A stretch of 64,000 bases of DNA from Tomitella biformata AHU 1821 (GTDB taxonomy: Bacteria > Actinomycetota > Actinomycetes > Mycobacteriales > Mycobacteriaceae): contig NZ_BAVQ01000036.1 in the NCBI RefSeq assembly GCF_000524475.1, positions 67,022-131,021 on the forward strand. Direction: 5' to 3'. Under the pieces are notes generated by a model that worked only from the letters and a program-made list of their open reading frames with translations, ran no database searches and had not been told where the DNA came from. Positions within the stretch are counted from its first letter, which is position 1; each line of letters begins with the position of its first letter. A program made the position numbers and the translations under genes. Shown piece by piece: positions 25,753-36,836 of this stretch.

Positions 25753-26667
25753 GTGCGCAGGCTGTCGAGAGTGCTCCTGGGACTAGCCGTCGGTCTCGCC
25801 GTGGCTGTCGGCGGGGGATCCGCGCAGGCGGGGCCGCTGCCCGTGCCGCCGACGTTCTTCGCCGGCATCGGGCCTGAGCTGGTCAATCCCGGCGGCGACC
25901 TGCCAGGGGTGAACGAATGGGACTGTGAGCCCAGCGTCGCGCATCCGAACCCGGTGGTCCTCGTGCACGGGCAGGCCGGCGGTGCGCAGACGAACTGGGG
26001 CGCGCTGGCCCCGCGCCTGAAGAACGAGGGCTATTGCGTGTATGCGCTCACCTACGGGGCGCTGCCGGGCTCCCAGTGGCCGGTCAGCGCGCTCGGCGGC
26101 CTAGCTCCGATGGAGGACAGCGCTGCGGAGCTCGCGTCGTTCGTGGACCGCGTCCGCGCCGCGAGCGGGGCCCAGAAGGTGGACCTCGTCGGACACTCGG
26201 AGGGCACCCTGATGCCCAACTATTACGTGCAGAACCTCGGCGGGGCGGAAAAGGTGGACCGGTACGTCTCGCTGGCCCCAGAATGGCTCGGCGGCGGTCC
26301 GCGCGCGGAGGACCCGTTCGCGGATCTGACCGGACCGGATGGGCAGTTGTTATGCGTCGCCTGCGCGCAGCAAGACAACGGCTCGGAATTCCTCAACCGG
26401 ATGCATGAGCGCGGCCTCTACGCGGCTGGCGTCACCTACACGAACATCATGACCCGCTATGACGAGCTGGTGACGCCATACACCAACGGATATGCGCCCG
26501 GTCCCAACGCGACAAACATCGTGGTGCAGGACGAGTGTGCGCAGGACTTCTCCGACCACCTCGCCGTCGCGGCATCTGTGCGCTCGCAGCGGTATGTGCT
26601 GAACGCCCTCGATCCCGCGCACGCTCAGCCGGTGCCGTGTGTGCTAGTGCTGCCCGTGCTGGGCTGA
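25753..26667 (+). CDS. secreted lipase/esterase, copy 2
   Basis: 304 residues, a tandem duplicate of the preceding gene only 6 nt away, with GTG start and its own signal peptide (MRRLSRVLLG ... SAQA). The nucleophile elbow is GHSEG (Ser149), one residue different from copy 1. An insertion near residues 190-215 (DPFADLTGPDGQLLCVACAQ) adds two Cys compared with copy 1 and resembles the CPACLQ region of copy 3. The C-terminal DECAQDFSDHLAVAA is shared with copy 1. Probably co-transcribed with copy 1. Confidence 0.85.
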   Translation: MRRLSRVLLGLAVGLAVAVGGGSAQAGPLPVPPTFFAGIGPELVNPGGDLPGVNEWDCEPSVAHPNPVVLVHGQAGGAQTNWGALAPRLKNEGYCVYALTYGALPGSQWPVSALGGLAPMEDSAAELASFVDRVRAASGAQKVDLVGHSEGTLMPNYYVQNLGGAEKVDRYVSLAPEWLGGGPRAEDPFADLTGPDGQLLCVACAQQDNGSEFLNRMHERGLYAAGVTYTNIMTRYDELVTPYTNGYAPGPNATNIVVQDECAQDFSDHLAVAASVRSQRYVLNALDPAHAQPVPCVLVLPVLG

Positions 26668-26723
26668 GTCCGAACCGGAAGGGCCCCGACCTCAACCCGA
26701 ACACTAGAAGAAGTGGGTGCGCA

Positions 26724-27668
26724 ATGCGGAAACTATGGTCAACAGTACCGATTCTCATCGCCGGGTTCGCCCTGGTGGCGGGGGCTGTTCCCGCGGCCGC
26801 GGAGCCGGAGGCGGTGCCCGGCGGGTTTTATGCCGGCTACGCGGCCGAGGCCGCCAACCCCGGTGGGAATCTGCCCGGCATCAACGACTGGGACTGCAAG
26901 CCCTCGGCCGAGCACCCGCAGCCTGTGGTCCTGGTGCACGGGCTCACCGCCAACCGCCAGATCAACTGGGTGCCAATGTCGGGCGCGCTGGTCCGCGAGG
27001 GTTATTGCGTGTTCGCGCCCACCGTCGGGGTGCTGCCGCACGCGACGGAATACCCGCTGAACGTCATCGGCGCGGTGGGGGACATGCGAGGAGCCGCCGC
27101 CGAGCTCGCCGTCTTCGTCGAGCAAGTGCTGGCGGCGACGGGGGCCGAGCAGGTGGACCTCGTCTCGCACTCCACCGGCACCCTGCTGGCCGGCTATTAC
27201 GTCAAGGTCCTCGGCGGTTCCACCGACGTCGACAACCTCATCGCGCTCACTCCGGTGTGGCGGGGCAACGAGGCCTATGGCGCTGGCGTCGCGCTCGAGG
27301 TGATGGACCAGCTCGGCATCCGGAACCAGACGCTGGCCTTGTGGGACCCGATCTGCCCGGCCTGCCTGCAGATGGCGAAGGGCTCGGACTTCATGAACGA
27401 GATCACCGACGGCGGCCCCTATGCGCCGAACGTGCAGTACACGAACGTCATGACCCGCTATGACGAGCTGGTGATGCCGTACACCGCCGGCTACGTGGAG
27501 GCGCCGAACGCCGTGAACATCGTTCTCCAGGACACCTGCGAGCAGGATTTCTCCGACCATGTGGCAGTCGGGTCGTCGGTGCGGGCGCAGCAAATCGTGC
27601 TGAACACGCTGGACCCAGCCCACGCGCAGCCCGTCCCGTGCGTGTTCGTGCCGCCCTTCGTCGGCTGA
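26724..27668 (+). CDS. secreted lipase/esterase, copy 3 (divergent)
   Basis: 314 residues starting at ATG 26724 with a signal peptide (MRKLWSTVPILIAGFALVAG). It is related to copies 1 and 2 but more distant; the nucleophile elbow is SHSTG (Ser150) instead of GHSxG, and the oxyanion strand is VVLVHGLTAN. The C-terminal EQDFSDHVAVGSSVRAQQIVLNTLDPAHAQPVPC keeps the catalytic His region. The 56-nt gap after copy 2 has no clear terminator. An SHSTG elbow is also known in other lipases, so activity is plausible. Confidence 0.83.
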   Translation: MRKLWSTVPILIAGFALVAGAVPAAAEPEAVPGGFYAGYAAEAANPGGNLPGINDWDCKPSAEHPQPVVLVHGLTANRQINWVPMSGALVREGYCVFAPTVGVLPHATEYPLNVIGAVGDMRGAAAELAVFVEQVLAATGAEQVDLVSHSTGTLLAGYYVKVLGGSTDVDNLIALTPVWRGNEAYGAGVALEVMDQLGIRNQTLALWDPICPACLQMAKGSDFMNEITDGGPYAPNVQYTNVMTRYDELVMPYTAGYVEAPNAVNIVLQDTCEQDFSDHVAVGSSVRAQQIVLNTLDPAHAQPVPCVFVPPFVG

Positions 27669-27790
27669 ATGCCGACGGATTAGCTGTCTGGGACGCCAGA
27701 ATGGCGCTGTTCGCTGGTGGCGTACCGCTGGTGGTAATGAATCGCTGACGTGCGACGTTGGTACTAGCAGTGCCCAATCAAGGAGCGGTT

Positions 27791-27815
27791 GCGCGCAGGA
27801 GGGACATCTGCGCGC
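27791..27815. repeat. inverted repeat in the clpC1 upstream region
   Basis: GCGCGCAG (27791-27798) and CTGCGCGC (27808-27815) are exact reverse complements around 9 nt, in the 274-bp gap between lipase 3 and clpC1. It may end the lipase transcript or bind a clpC1 regulator. A TACAGT hexamer at 27828-27833 is a possible -10. Nothing else was identified in this gap. Confidence 0.35.
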
Positions 27816-27942
27816 GGTCTAGGCCACTACAGTGTGTTGTGGGGTGGTGGAGCCGTTGTCGGACAAGTCGACATGCGGTCGCCAGGCCATTGCCACTGAA
27901 GCAACTGCCATTTACCCAGCTGCCGAAGAGTGAGGAAGAGCA

Positions 27943-30510
<2,568 letters not shown>

Positions 30511-30542
30511 TCGCGGCGTTGATCGATTGAGTTAGTCCAGAA

Positions 30543-30582
30543 CGAAAGTGCGGGCGGCCCCTCGGGGCCGCCCGCACTTTCG
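30543..30582 (+). terminator. terminator of clpC1
   Basis: 19-bp perfect stem: arms 30543-30561 (CGAAAGTGCGGGCGGCCCC) and 30564-30582. The second arm ends in CACTTTCG; no long T-run follows. Confidence 0.82.
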
Positions 30583-30681
30583 GCTATCCGCGGCGCGGAC
30601 CGTGACCAGGCAGTGACATTGGCGCGCAAACAGACAAGGATGAGGCTTGCTCAGTGATGTCAGACTTCGAGAGGACAGCTC

Positions 30682-31116
30682 ATGCCTACACGTAGCGCAC
30701 GCACCGATTGGACAGGAACCTTCGCCGAGGGGTCAGGCAAGGTGGAGTTGACCAGTTCGGGGCTGGGCACGTTCACAACCTCGTTCCCGACCCGCTCCGC
30801 AGACACCGCGAATGGCTCCACCAGCCCGGAGGAGCTCATCGCCGCCGCGCATTCCGCCTGCTATGCGATGCAGCTGTCCGCCATCATCGGCGAGGCTGGC
30901 GGCACACCGATCGCGCTAGACGTGACCGCGGACGTCACGCTGGGCCCTGACACCCCCGGCTTCAAGCTGACTGGAATCAAGCTCACGCTTCGCGGTGAGG
31001 TGGAGGGCCTGGACGCGGAGGGCTTCGCGAAGGCTGCCCAGTTGGCCAAGGAGATGTGCCCGGTGAGCAAGGCGCTGACCGGCGTGGAGATCACGCTGGA
31101 TGCCGCACTGGTTTAG
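30682..31116 (+). CDS. OsmC family peroxiredoxin-like protein
   Basis: 144 residues of the OsmC/Ohr superfamily that reduces organic hydroperoxides. The two redox cysteines are in HSACYAMQLS (about 56-65) and EMCPVSKAL (about 124-132). The overall pattern (GTFAEGSGKVELTSS, NGSTSPEELIAAAH) fits the OsmC rather than the Ohr branch. ATG 30682 is preceded by GAGAGGAC. Converges with mhuD across a 25-bp-stem terminator. Confidence 0.88.
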   Translation: MPTRSARTDWTGTFAEGSGKVELTSSGLGTFTTSFPTRSADTANGSTSPEELIAAAHSACYAMQLSAIIGEAGGTPIALDVTADVTLGPDTPGFKLTGIKLTLRGEVEGLDAEGFAKAAQLAKEMCPVSKALTGVEITLDAALV

Positions 31117-31120
31117 TCAA

Positions 31121-31174
31121 ACAAAGACGCGACGGTGCCGACCTCTCGTGAGGTCGGCACCGTCGCGTCTTTGT
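31121..31174. terminator. bidirectional terminator between osmC-like gene and mhuD
   Basis: A 25-bp perfect stem (31121-31145 with 31150-31174) and a 4-nt loop TCGT. The outermost bases ACAAAGACGC / GCGTCTTTGT give short T-tracts for both directions. Confidence 0.93.
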
Positions 31175-31201
31175 ATTTGCGATCAGGTGTACTGCCGGAG
31201 A

Positions 31202-31510
31202 TCAGGAACGGGCGCTGACCTCTTGGACAACCTCGAACTCGAGAAGCGCGGCTCCAGTCGCGACGGGCTTGCGCTGCTCGCCGGCGTGGGCGGCCTGGGC
31301 GCGGCCGCCGGACCAGCCCTGGAACGCTTCCTCGGACTCCCACTCCGTCACCACGAAGTAGCGGTCCTCGCCCTGGACCGGGCGGAGGAGTTGGAAGCGG
31401 ATGAACCCGGGCGAGCCTTCGACGGCACCGGCCCGGGCAGCAAAGCGCTGCTCGAGTTCGGGGCCTGAGCCGGCGGGGATCTCGATGGCATTGATCTTCA
31501 CGACAGTCAT
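31202..31510 (-). CDS. mhuD: heme-degrading monooxygenase MhuD
   Basis: 102 residues, an antibiotic biosynthesis monooxygenase-fold protein nearly collinear with mycobacterial MhuD (Rv3592). It is a dimer that binds two hemes per site and opens the ring to mycobilin, releasing iron. The residues essential in MhuD are at the same positions: Asn7 (VVKINAIE), Trp66 (AFQGW) and heme ligand His75 (QAAHAG). This separates it from IsdG/antibiotic-oxidising relatives. A TAGCCT box ends 7 nt before the ATG, so the mRNA is probably leaderless. No linked heme transporter is visible. Confidence 0.92.
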   Translation of the reverse strand: MTVVKINAIEIPAGSGPELEQRFAARAGAVEGSPGFIRFQLLRPVQGEDRYFVVTEWESEEAFQGWSGGRAQAAHAGEQRKPVATGAALLEFEVVQEVSARS

Positions 31511-31517
31511 GAGGCCG

Positions 31518-31523
31518 AGGCTA
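31518..31523 (-). promoter_or_regulatory. -10 element TAGCCT, leaderless start of mhuD
   Basis: On the minus strand TAGCCT lies 7 nt before the ATG at 31510. Confidence 0.5.
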
Positions 31524-31690
31524 CCGGCGTGGAGATATTGGCGGCCGGGCCGGCCGTCTCAACAGCATCGGGGGGTTGGTTCTCGCGCTCCGGATCAATG
31601 TCAGAGCCTGCCCGTAGGGTCCGCAACATGTAGTCAGAGTCGACTTTGGGCGACGAGGGGATGTGTTAGGAAAACTTGTGGAAGCGGCAG

Positions 31691-32338
31691 ATGGCAGGGG
31701 TGGACGAACTGCATTCAATGGTTGGCGTGGTGGTCTTTGACGACGACCATTATCGGGGATTGGGCCTGGCATCGGCGCTCTTGGACTCAGAGGGTATCGA
31801 CGTCGTCGGGGTAGTCACCAGCGCGGCCGAGCTTGCGCTGGCCATCGGTATGCACGGTCCGCAAGTGGTGTTGATGCGGACAGCAGAGGCGGTGAACTAC
31901 CCCCACACGCGAACTGTCGCCGGCGGGGAAGTCCGGGTCATCGCGGTGGCACTGCCCACGGACAGCGCCGAGTGGCTCCGCGCGGCGGGCACTCGAGTGC
32001 ACGGCATTGTGTGCGGCCAAGATCCGCCAGAGCTGATTGAAGAGGCGGTGCGAGTCGTGGCCGGTGGAAATATGTGGATGAACCACCGCATGTGGGGGCG
32101 CATCGTGCCAGATAAGGGCGGGGCCAGGTATGTGGATCAGCTGGCAGACTTGACCGATCGCGAGCGCCAGGTCTTGGTGACACTGGCGAGCGGGCGATCG
32201 AACAAGGAGATCGCGGAAACGCTATTTCTTGGTGTGACCACGGTGAAAACGCATATCTCGGCGATCATGGCGAAGGTCAACGCCCAGAACCGGATTGAAT
32301 TGGCGTTGGTCGCCTATCGCGGGGGACTAGTGCGGTAG
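31691..32338 (+). CDS. LuxR-type response-regulator-like protein without phospho-acceptor Asp
   Basis: About 215 residues. The N-terminal part looks like a CheY receiver: VGVVVFDDDHYRGLGLASALL supplies the acidic cluster (Asp17-19). The strand that should end in the phosphorylated Asp reads PQVVLMRTAEA (about 57-67), so Arg63 or Met62 takes the place of Asp. The C-terminal LuxR/GerE helix-turn-helix (LTDRERQVLVTLASGRSNKE, then IAETLFLGVTTVKTHISAIM) is intact. No histidine kinase gene is near. It probably works without phosphorylation or with another input. ATG 31691 has GGAAG upstream; TTG 31676 preceded by AGGA is an alternative. Confidence 0.78.
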   Translation: MAGVDELHSMVGVVVFDDDHYRGLGLASALLDSEGIDVVGVVTSAAELALAIGMHGPQVVLMRTAEAVNYPHTRTVAGGEVRVIAVALPTDSAEWLRAAGTRVHGIVCGQDPPELIEEAVRVVAGGNMWMNHRMWGRIVPDKGGARYVDQLADLTDRERQVLVTLASGRSNKEIAETLFLGVTTVKTHISAIMAKVNAQNRIELALVAYRGGLVR

Positions 32339-32380
32339 CTGCCAACGGATAGGTCAGGGAAGGCGCGGGCCACGGTGGCG

Positions 32381-32386
32381 TAGCGT
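32381..32386 (+). promoter_or_regulatory. -10 element TAGCGT, leaderless start
   Basis: TAGCGT ends 8 nt before GTG 32395 of the alpha/beta hydrolase gene. Confidence 0.45.
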
Positions 32387-32394
32387 GCGAAGTC

Positions 32395-33198
32395 GTGGAC
32401 AACCGATCACAGGAATTCGACCGACTGGGCGTCAGCGATTGGGGCGGCTCTGGCCCGCCGATCCTGCTACTGCACGGGCTGATGGGGCGTGGCCGGGCAT
32501 GGGCTCCACACGTGGACTGGCTGCGCGAGTACGGGCGGGTGTTCACGCTGGACGCGGCCTGGCATCGAGGGCGCGAGGTCACCGAGGCCCCGGACGCGCA
32601 GAACATGCGGACCGAGCGGTTCGTCGCCGACGCGGCCGATGCGCTCGAGGCGATCGGGAGTGGTCCGGCCATCGTCATCGGCCACTCCATGGGGGGACTG
32701 CACGCGTGGTGCCTCGCAGCGGCCCGGCCGGACCTGGTGGCGGCGATCGTCGTCGAGGACATGGCGCCGGACTTCCAAGGCCAGACGACCCAGCCCTGGG
32801 ACGCCTGGTTCGACAGTTGGCCGGTGGAGTTCACGGACAAGAGCCAGGTGATGGGGATGTTCGGGGAGGTCGCGGGCAACTATTTCCTGGACTCGTTCGA
32901 TCGCACCGATGCCGGGTGGCGATTGCACGGCGAGATCGTGCATTGGCGCGAGGTGGCGCAGCATTGGGGGACCCGGGACTATTGGGCGCAGTGGGCGGCG
33001 GTATCGGCCCCCGCGCTCCTGATCGAGGCGGAGTTCTCCCTAGCCCCAGCCGGCCAGATCCAGCGCATGGCCGAGATGCCGAGGTCGGGTGTGGCCCGCC
33101 ATGTCCGAGTAGACGGCGCGGGCCACTTGGTTCAGGCGGATGCGCCGGAGGTGTACCGCGGCGCGGTCGAGGCGTTCCTATCGGAGGTCCTCGGCTGA
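32395..33198 (+). CDS. alpha/beta hydrolase (Rv3591c-type)
   Basis: 267 residues, cytoplasmic (no signal peptide). Oxyanion motif LLLHGLMGRG (about 24-33), nucleophile elbow GHSMGG with Ser98, and a C-terminal GAGHLVQADAPE supplying the catalytic His. The order mhuD - hydrolase - mutY - canB parallels Rv3592-Rv3588c. Substrate unknown. It ends exactly where the convergent mutY begins its 3' end, with no space for a separate terminator. Confidence 0.85.
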   Translation: MDNRSQEFDRLGVSDWGGSGPPILLLHGLMGRGRAWAPHVDWLREYGRVFTLDAAWHRGREVTEAPDAQNMRTERFVADAADALEAIGSGPAIVIGHSMGGLHAWCLAAARPDLVAAIVVEDMAPDFQGQTTQPWDAWFDSWPVEFTDKSQVMGMFGEVAGNYFLDSFDRTDAGWRLHGEIVHWREVAQHWGTRDYWAQWAAVSAPALLIEAEFSLAPAGQIQRMAEMPRSGVARHVRVDGAGHLVQADAPEVYRGAVEAFLSEVLG

Positions 33199-34098
33199 TT
33201 AGCCCGGCGACAACTCCCCGGGCAGGGCGAACAGGCCAGTGTCGGTCTGCTCGATCAGCCCATCCACCAACAACGAGTCGAGGGCGCGGTCGCGTTGGCC
33301 GGGGTCGACGGTCCAGGCGAGGTCGAGCAGAGTCCGGTCGACCGGGCCCGGGGCGTCGCGCAGCACATCCAGCAGCCGGCCGCGGGCCTGGCGATCAGTC
33401 CCCTCGAAGCGCTGAGTGGGTCGTTTCGGGCCATCGTAGGTGGGGAATCCTGCTGCGCGCCAAGCGCATTCGGGGAGCGGGCAGCGGTCGCAGCCGGGCT
33501 TGCGGGCGGTGCAGACCAGAGCCCCCAGCTCCATCAGGGCGGCCGAGTACTGCGCCGCGCGACGTTGGCCCACCGGTAGCGCCGCGGCGACATCGGCCAG
33601 GTCGCGGGTGGTGGAGGCGGGCCCCGGATCGCCCTGGCCGTGCACGGTGCGGGCGATGACGCGGCGCACGTTGATATCGACCACGGGGACCCGCTGGCCG
33701 TAGGCGAAGCATGCGATCGCCCGGGCGGTGTACGCGCCCACGCCGGGCAGGCCCAGCAGCGTGTCCACGTCGGCCGGGACCTCGTCGCCGTGCTGCTCGG
33801 CGAGCACCCGGGCGCACTCGTGCAGCCTGAGCGCCCGGCGCGGATAGCCGAGCTTGCCCCAGGCGCGCAAAACCTCGGCGGGGCTGGCGGCGGCCATCGC
33901 GGAGGGGGTGGGCCAGCGCCGCGTCCAGTCGAGCCAGATCGGCAGCACGCGGGCGACAGGGGTTTGCTGCAGCATCACCTCGCTGATGAGGATGTGCCAA
34001 GCAGGGGTGCCGCGGAGCCGCCACGGGAGATCGCGGCCCTGGTCGGCAAACCACGAGATGAGCACCTCGGAGTCGGGGTGCTGCGGGGCTCTCGCCAC
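33199..34098 (-). CDS. mutY: A/G-specific adenine glycosylase
   Basis: 299 residues. Removes adenine opposite 8-oxoguanine. Catalytic Glu40 in ISEVMLQQTPV, helix-hairpin-helix LLGLPGVGAYTA (about 114-125) and catalytic Asp141 in VVDINVRRV. The [4Fe-4S] cluster ligands are Cys196, Cys203, Cys206 and Cys211; the last gap is 4 residues, one shorter than the commonly quoted C-x6-C-x2-C-x5-C. The C-terminal region is short compared with E. coli MutY, so the 8-oxoG-recognition domain is reduced. GTG start with AGGAG upstream. Confidence 0.93.
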   Translation of the reverse strand: MARAPQHPDSEVLISWFADQGRDLPWRLRGTPAWHILISEVMLQQTPVARVLPIWLDWTRRWPTPSAMAAASPAEVLRAWGKLGYPRRALRLHECARVLAEQHGDEVPADVDTLLGLPGVGAYTARAIACFAYGQRVPVVDINVRRVIARTVHGQGDPGPASTTRDLADVAAALPVGQRRAAQYSAALMELGALVCTARKPGCDRCPLPECAWRAAGFPTYDGPKRPTQRFEGTDRQARGRLLDVLRDAPGPVDRTLLDLAWTVDPGQRDRALDSLLVDGLIEQTDTGLFALPGELSPG

Positions 34099-34198
34099 GT
34101 CGATACTCCTATACCTACTGGTCAGTAACTATTCTGGCGCGGAAGCCGTAACCCCTCCCGGTGGAAATTCGGATGCGAACCGGGTCCATACTCGAAGC

Positions 34199-34825
34199 AT
34201 GCCTAACTCAACACCCACTACCGCATGGCACGCCCTCAAGGAGGGTAACCGCCGGTTCGTCTCCGGCGAGTCCATCCACCCGTCGCAGAGCATCGCGACA
34301 CGAAATTCGCTGGTGAACGAACAGCACCCCACTGCGGTGATCTTCGGCTGCGGCGACTCGCGGGTGGCGGCCGAGATCACCTTCGACCAGGGCCTGGGCG
34401 ACATGTTCGTGGTCCGCACCGCGGGGCACGTCATCGACAGCTCCGTGCTCGGCTCCATCGAGTACGCCGTGGAGATCCTGGACGTCCCCCTGGTGATCGT
34501 GCTAGGCCACGACAGCTGCGGCGCGCTGTCGGCCACCCTCGACGCGCTGGACCAGGGCGTCGTGCCCGGCGGATTCATCCGCAGCGTGGTGGAGCGGGTG
34601 ATCCCCTCGGTCCTGATCGGCCGCAAGGAGGGCCTCACCACAGTCGACGAGCTCGAGGGGCGGCACGTCATCGAGACGGGCAAGCTCCTGATGCAGCGCT
34701 CGAGCATCATCTCGGACAGGGTCGAGAAGGGCGAGTGCGCGATCGTCGGCGTCACCTACACCTTGACCGACGGCTGCATGAAGCTACGCGATGTCATCGG
34801 CGATGTGGGCGAAGCCGCAATCTAG
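34199..34825 (+). CDS. canB: beta-carbonic anhydrase
   Basis: 208 residues. Interconverts CO2 and bicarbonate. Zinc ligands Cys51 and the Asp53-Arg55 dyad are in CGDSR, His104 and Cys107 in GHDSCGA. It matches M. tuberculosis CanB (Rv3588c), also divergent from mutY. ATG 34199 fits the family N-terminus (TTAWHALKEGNRRFV). CATACT ends 6 nt before the ATG, so a leaderless start is possible, though its first base departs from TANNNT. Confidence 0.92.
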   Translation: MPNSTPTTAWHALKEGNRRFVSGESIHPSQSIATRNSLVNEQHPTAVIFGCGDSRVAAEITFDQGLGDMFVVRTAGHVIDSSVLGSIEYAVEILDVPLVIVLGHDSCGALSATLDALDQGVVPGGFIRSVVERVIPSVLIGRKEGLTTVDELEGRHVIETGKLLMQRSSIISDRVEKGECAIVGVTYTLTDGCMKLRDVIGDVGEAAI

Positions 34826-34874
34826 TACGGGCGACACGCCGCGCGCGGTCCAGCTCGGACCGCGCGCGCTCGCC

Positions 34875-34880
34875 TAACGT
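34875..34880 (+). promoter_or_regulatory. -10 element TAACGT, leaderless start
   Basis: TAACGT ends 7 nt before GTG 34888. Confidence 0.45.
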
Positions 34881-34887
34881 GGGGCCT

Positions 34888-35571
34888 GTGTTGGAACCTC
34901 AGGGCCCGTTGCCCGAAACTACCTATAGGCGCAGGCGTGCTGTCGCAATCGGCGGGGCGCTTGTCGTCCTGATCGTGGTTATCTTGCTCCTGGCCACGCA
35001 GTGCGGCGGATCGGATGCGCCAGCGGACAACGCCGCGAGCACCAGTTCGTCGGAGACTGCGACCGTCACCGACAAGTCCACGACGGCGACCTCCTCATCC
35101 ACGGCTGCGGCGACCACTACTGCCGATCCTGCCGAGGAGGAGCAGGCGCGGCAGGCTGAGGCGGCCGCCATCGCGCAGGGCCAGTGCCCGGATTCCGCGA
35201 TCGGCATCACCGTGGCCCCGGAGAAGCCGAATTACACCGCAGGGCAGCAGCCCCGGTTCTTCACGACAATCACCAATATCGGCAACGCGCCCTGCACCAG
35301 GGATCTCAGCGACAAGCTGACCCCCAACGTGGTCACCTCGCTCGACGGCCAGACCCGTGTGTGGGCAAGCACCGACTGCTTCCCCGGCGGCGAAGGCAAG
35401 ATCGTCACCCTGCAGCCCGGCAAGCAGGAGCGCACCCAGATCGACTGGTCTGGGACCACCTCCACCGAGGGCTGCTCCGCGGATCGAGTGCCGGTGGGCC
35501 CCGGCGCATATTCGGTCACCGCCTACAGCGCGGGCAAGGCGAGCGCGCCGGAGACCTTCAACATCGGCTGA
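34888..35571 (+). CDS. membrane-anchored extracytoplasmic protein (Rv3587c-like)
   Basis: 227 residues: short cytoplasmic N-terminus with RRRR, one transmembrane helix (about 19-36), a Ser/Thr/Ala/Glu-rich linker (about 40-90) and a C-terminal beta-rich domain (about 97-227) with four Cys likely forming disulfides outside the cell. Position between canB and disA and the layout match the conserved membrane protein Rv3587c. Function unknown. It converges with disA, separated by 17 nt. Confidence 0.78.
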   Translation: MLEPQGPLPETTYRRRRAVAIGGALVVLIVVILLLATQCGGSDAPADNAASTSSSETATVTDKSTTATSSSTAAATTTADPAEEEQARQAEAAAIAQGQCPDSAIGITVAPEKPNYTAGQQPRFFTTITNIGNAPCTRDLSDKLTPNVVTSLDGQTRVWASTDCFPGGEGKIVTLQPGKQERTQIDWSGTTSTEGCSADRVPVGPGAYSVTAYSAGKASAPETFNIG

Positions 35572-35588
35572 CGGCGCCAGCCAGTCGA

Positions 35589-36677
35589 CTAGCCGAACCG
35601 CTCCGCGATGCCGGCCTCCGCGAGCCGCGAGAGGCCCTCGCGGATGTGCCGGGACCAGACCTCGCCGATGCCGTCCACCGAGTAGAGGTCCGCGGCGGTG
35701 GTGGCGAGCAGGTCCTGAAGGGTGCCGAACGACTCCACGAGACGGTCCACCTGGATGTATTGCAGGCGGGGAATCCTGGTGAGCAGCCGATACCCGCGCG
35801 GCACCAGCGGCGAGTCGAGGGCCTCGATCGTCGGGGGGTAGCCGAACGTGCGGGCCAGCGTCGTCAGGTCGAGGAGATCGGCGTCCGTAAGCTGGTCGAT
35901 GGCCTCCAGCGTGGCGCGGACCTCCTTGCTGTCGGGACGGACCTCGCCGGGCAGGTAGTCGCGCACCAGCAGCTCGCGGGCGGTGTCCTTGTTGCCGACC
36001 AACTCTTCGAGCTGGAGGGCCAGCTGCCGGCCGTCGGTGCCCAACTCGATGACGTTCTTCTCGATCTCCTGGGATAGCCGCCGGACCATCTCCAGCCGCT
36101 GCACCACTGTCAGCGCGTCGCGCAGTGTGACGAAATCTTCGATCTCGCTCACCGACAGCTGGCGGTTCACCTCGTCGAGGCGGATCCGGTAGCGCTCCAG
36201 GGTGGCGACAGCCTGGTTGGCGCGGGACAGGATGGTGCTGGAGGTCTCCAAGACATGGCGCAGGCCGCCGATGTACACGCTGACGATGCTCATGGACTGG
36301 CTGACAGAGATCACGGGATAGCCGGTCTGGATCGCGGTGCGCTCGGCGGCGCGGTGGCGGGTGCCGGATTCCTCGGTGGGCAGACTGGGATCGGGGACTA
36401 GTTGGACATTGGCGCGCAGGATCCGGCTGCCGTCGGTGGAGAGCACCACGGCGCCGTCCATCTTGGACAACTCGCGCATGCGAGTGGGCGCGAAACGGAC
36501 GTCGAGCTCGAAGCCGCCGTCGCAGATGGACTCGACCAGGTCGTCGTAGCCGAGCACGATCAAGGCGCCGGTGCGGCCGCGCAGGATGCGTTCGAGGCCG
36601 TCCCGCAGCGACGTGCCGGGGGCCAACCTGGCGATAGTGTCGCGGAGCCCCGCAGTGGTGCGGCTCTGGTGTTCCAT
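35589..36677 (-). CDS. disA: DNA integrity scanning diadenylate cyclase
   Basis: About 362 residues. Condenses two ATP to c-di-AMP and scans DNA for branched structures. The DAC domain (about 1-140) has the DGA (74-76) and RHR (107-109) catalytic motifs; a helical spine follows, and the C-terminal helix-hairpin-helix DNA-binding region ends in [20 protein letters not shown]. The ATG at 36677 is chosen over those at 36695 and 36713 because GAGGGG lies 8 nt upstream and the family begins there. Neighbour of radA, as in most actinobacteria. Confidence 0.94.
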   Translation of the reverse strand: MEHQSRTTAGLRDTIARLAPGTSLRDGLERILRGRTGALIVLGYDDLVESICDGGFELDVRFAPTRMRELSKMDGAVVLSTDGSRILRANVQLVPDPSLPTEESGTRHRAAERTAIQTGYPVISVSQSMSIVSVYIGGLRHVLETSSTILSRANQAVATLERYRIRLDEVNRQLSVSEIEDFVTLRDALTVVQRLEMVRRLSQEIEKNVIELGTDGRQLALQLEELVGNKDTARELLVRDYLPGEVRPDSKEVRATLEAIDQLTDADLLDLTTLARTFGYPPTIEALDSPLVPRGYRLLTRIPRLQYIQVDRLVESFGTLQDLLATTAADLYSVDGIGEVWSRHIREGLSRLAEAGIAERFG

Positions 36678-36822
36678 GGCTCCATCCCCTCGCATGACAG
36701 AAGACCGTGGCAAACCGCCTTTGTGGGGTGGTTAGCTGCCGCGGGCGAACTTATTCGGTCCCTGATCCGTGAGCGGCCACACATCTTAATGGGGCGGCCG
36801 CTGATCGGGGATGTTTCACGAT

Positions 36823-36828
36823 TAGATT
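36823..36828 (+). promoter_or_regulatory. -10 element TAGATT, leaderless start
   Basis: TAGATT ends 8 nt before ATG 36837, in the divergent gap between disA and the thioesterase gene. No Shine-Dalgarno. Confidence 0.5.
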
Positions 36829-36836
36829 ACTCACTC

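Noticed and set aside
27729-27750. Possible ClgR box upstream of clpC1 (CGCT...GCGA)
   Set aside because: The half-sites are one base farther apart than the known actinobacterial ClgR consensus, so not reported as a site.
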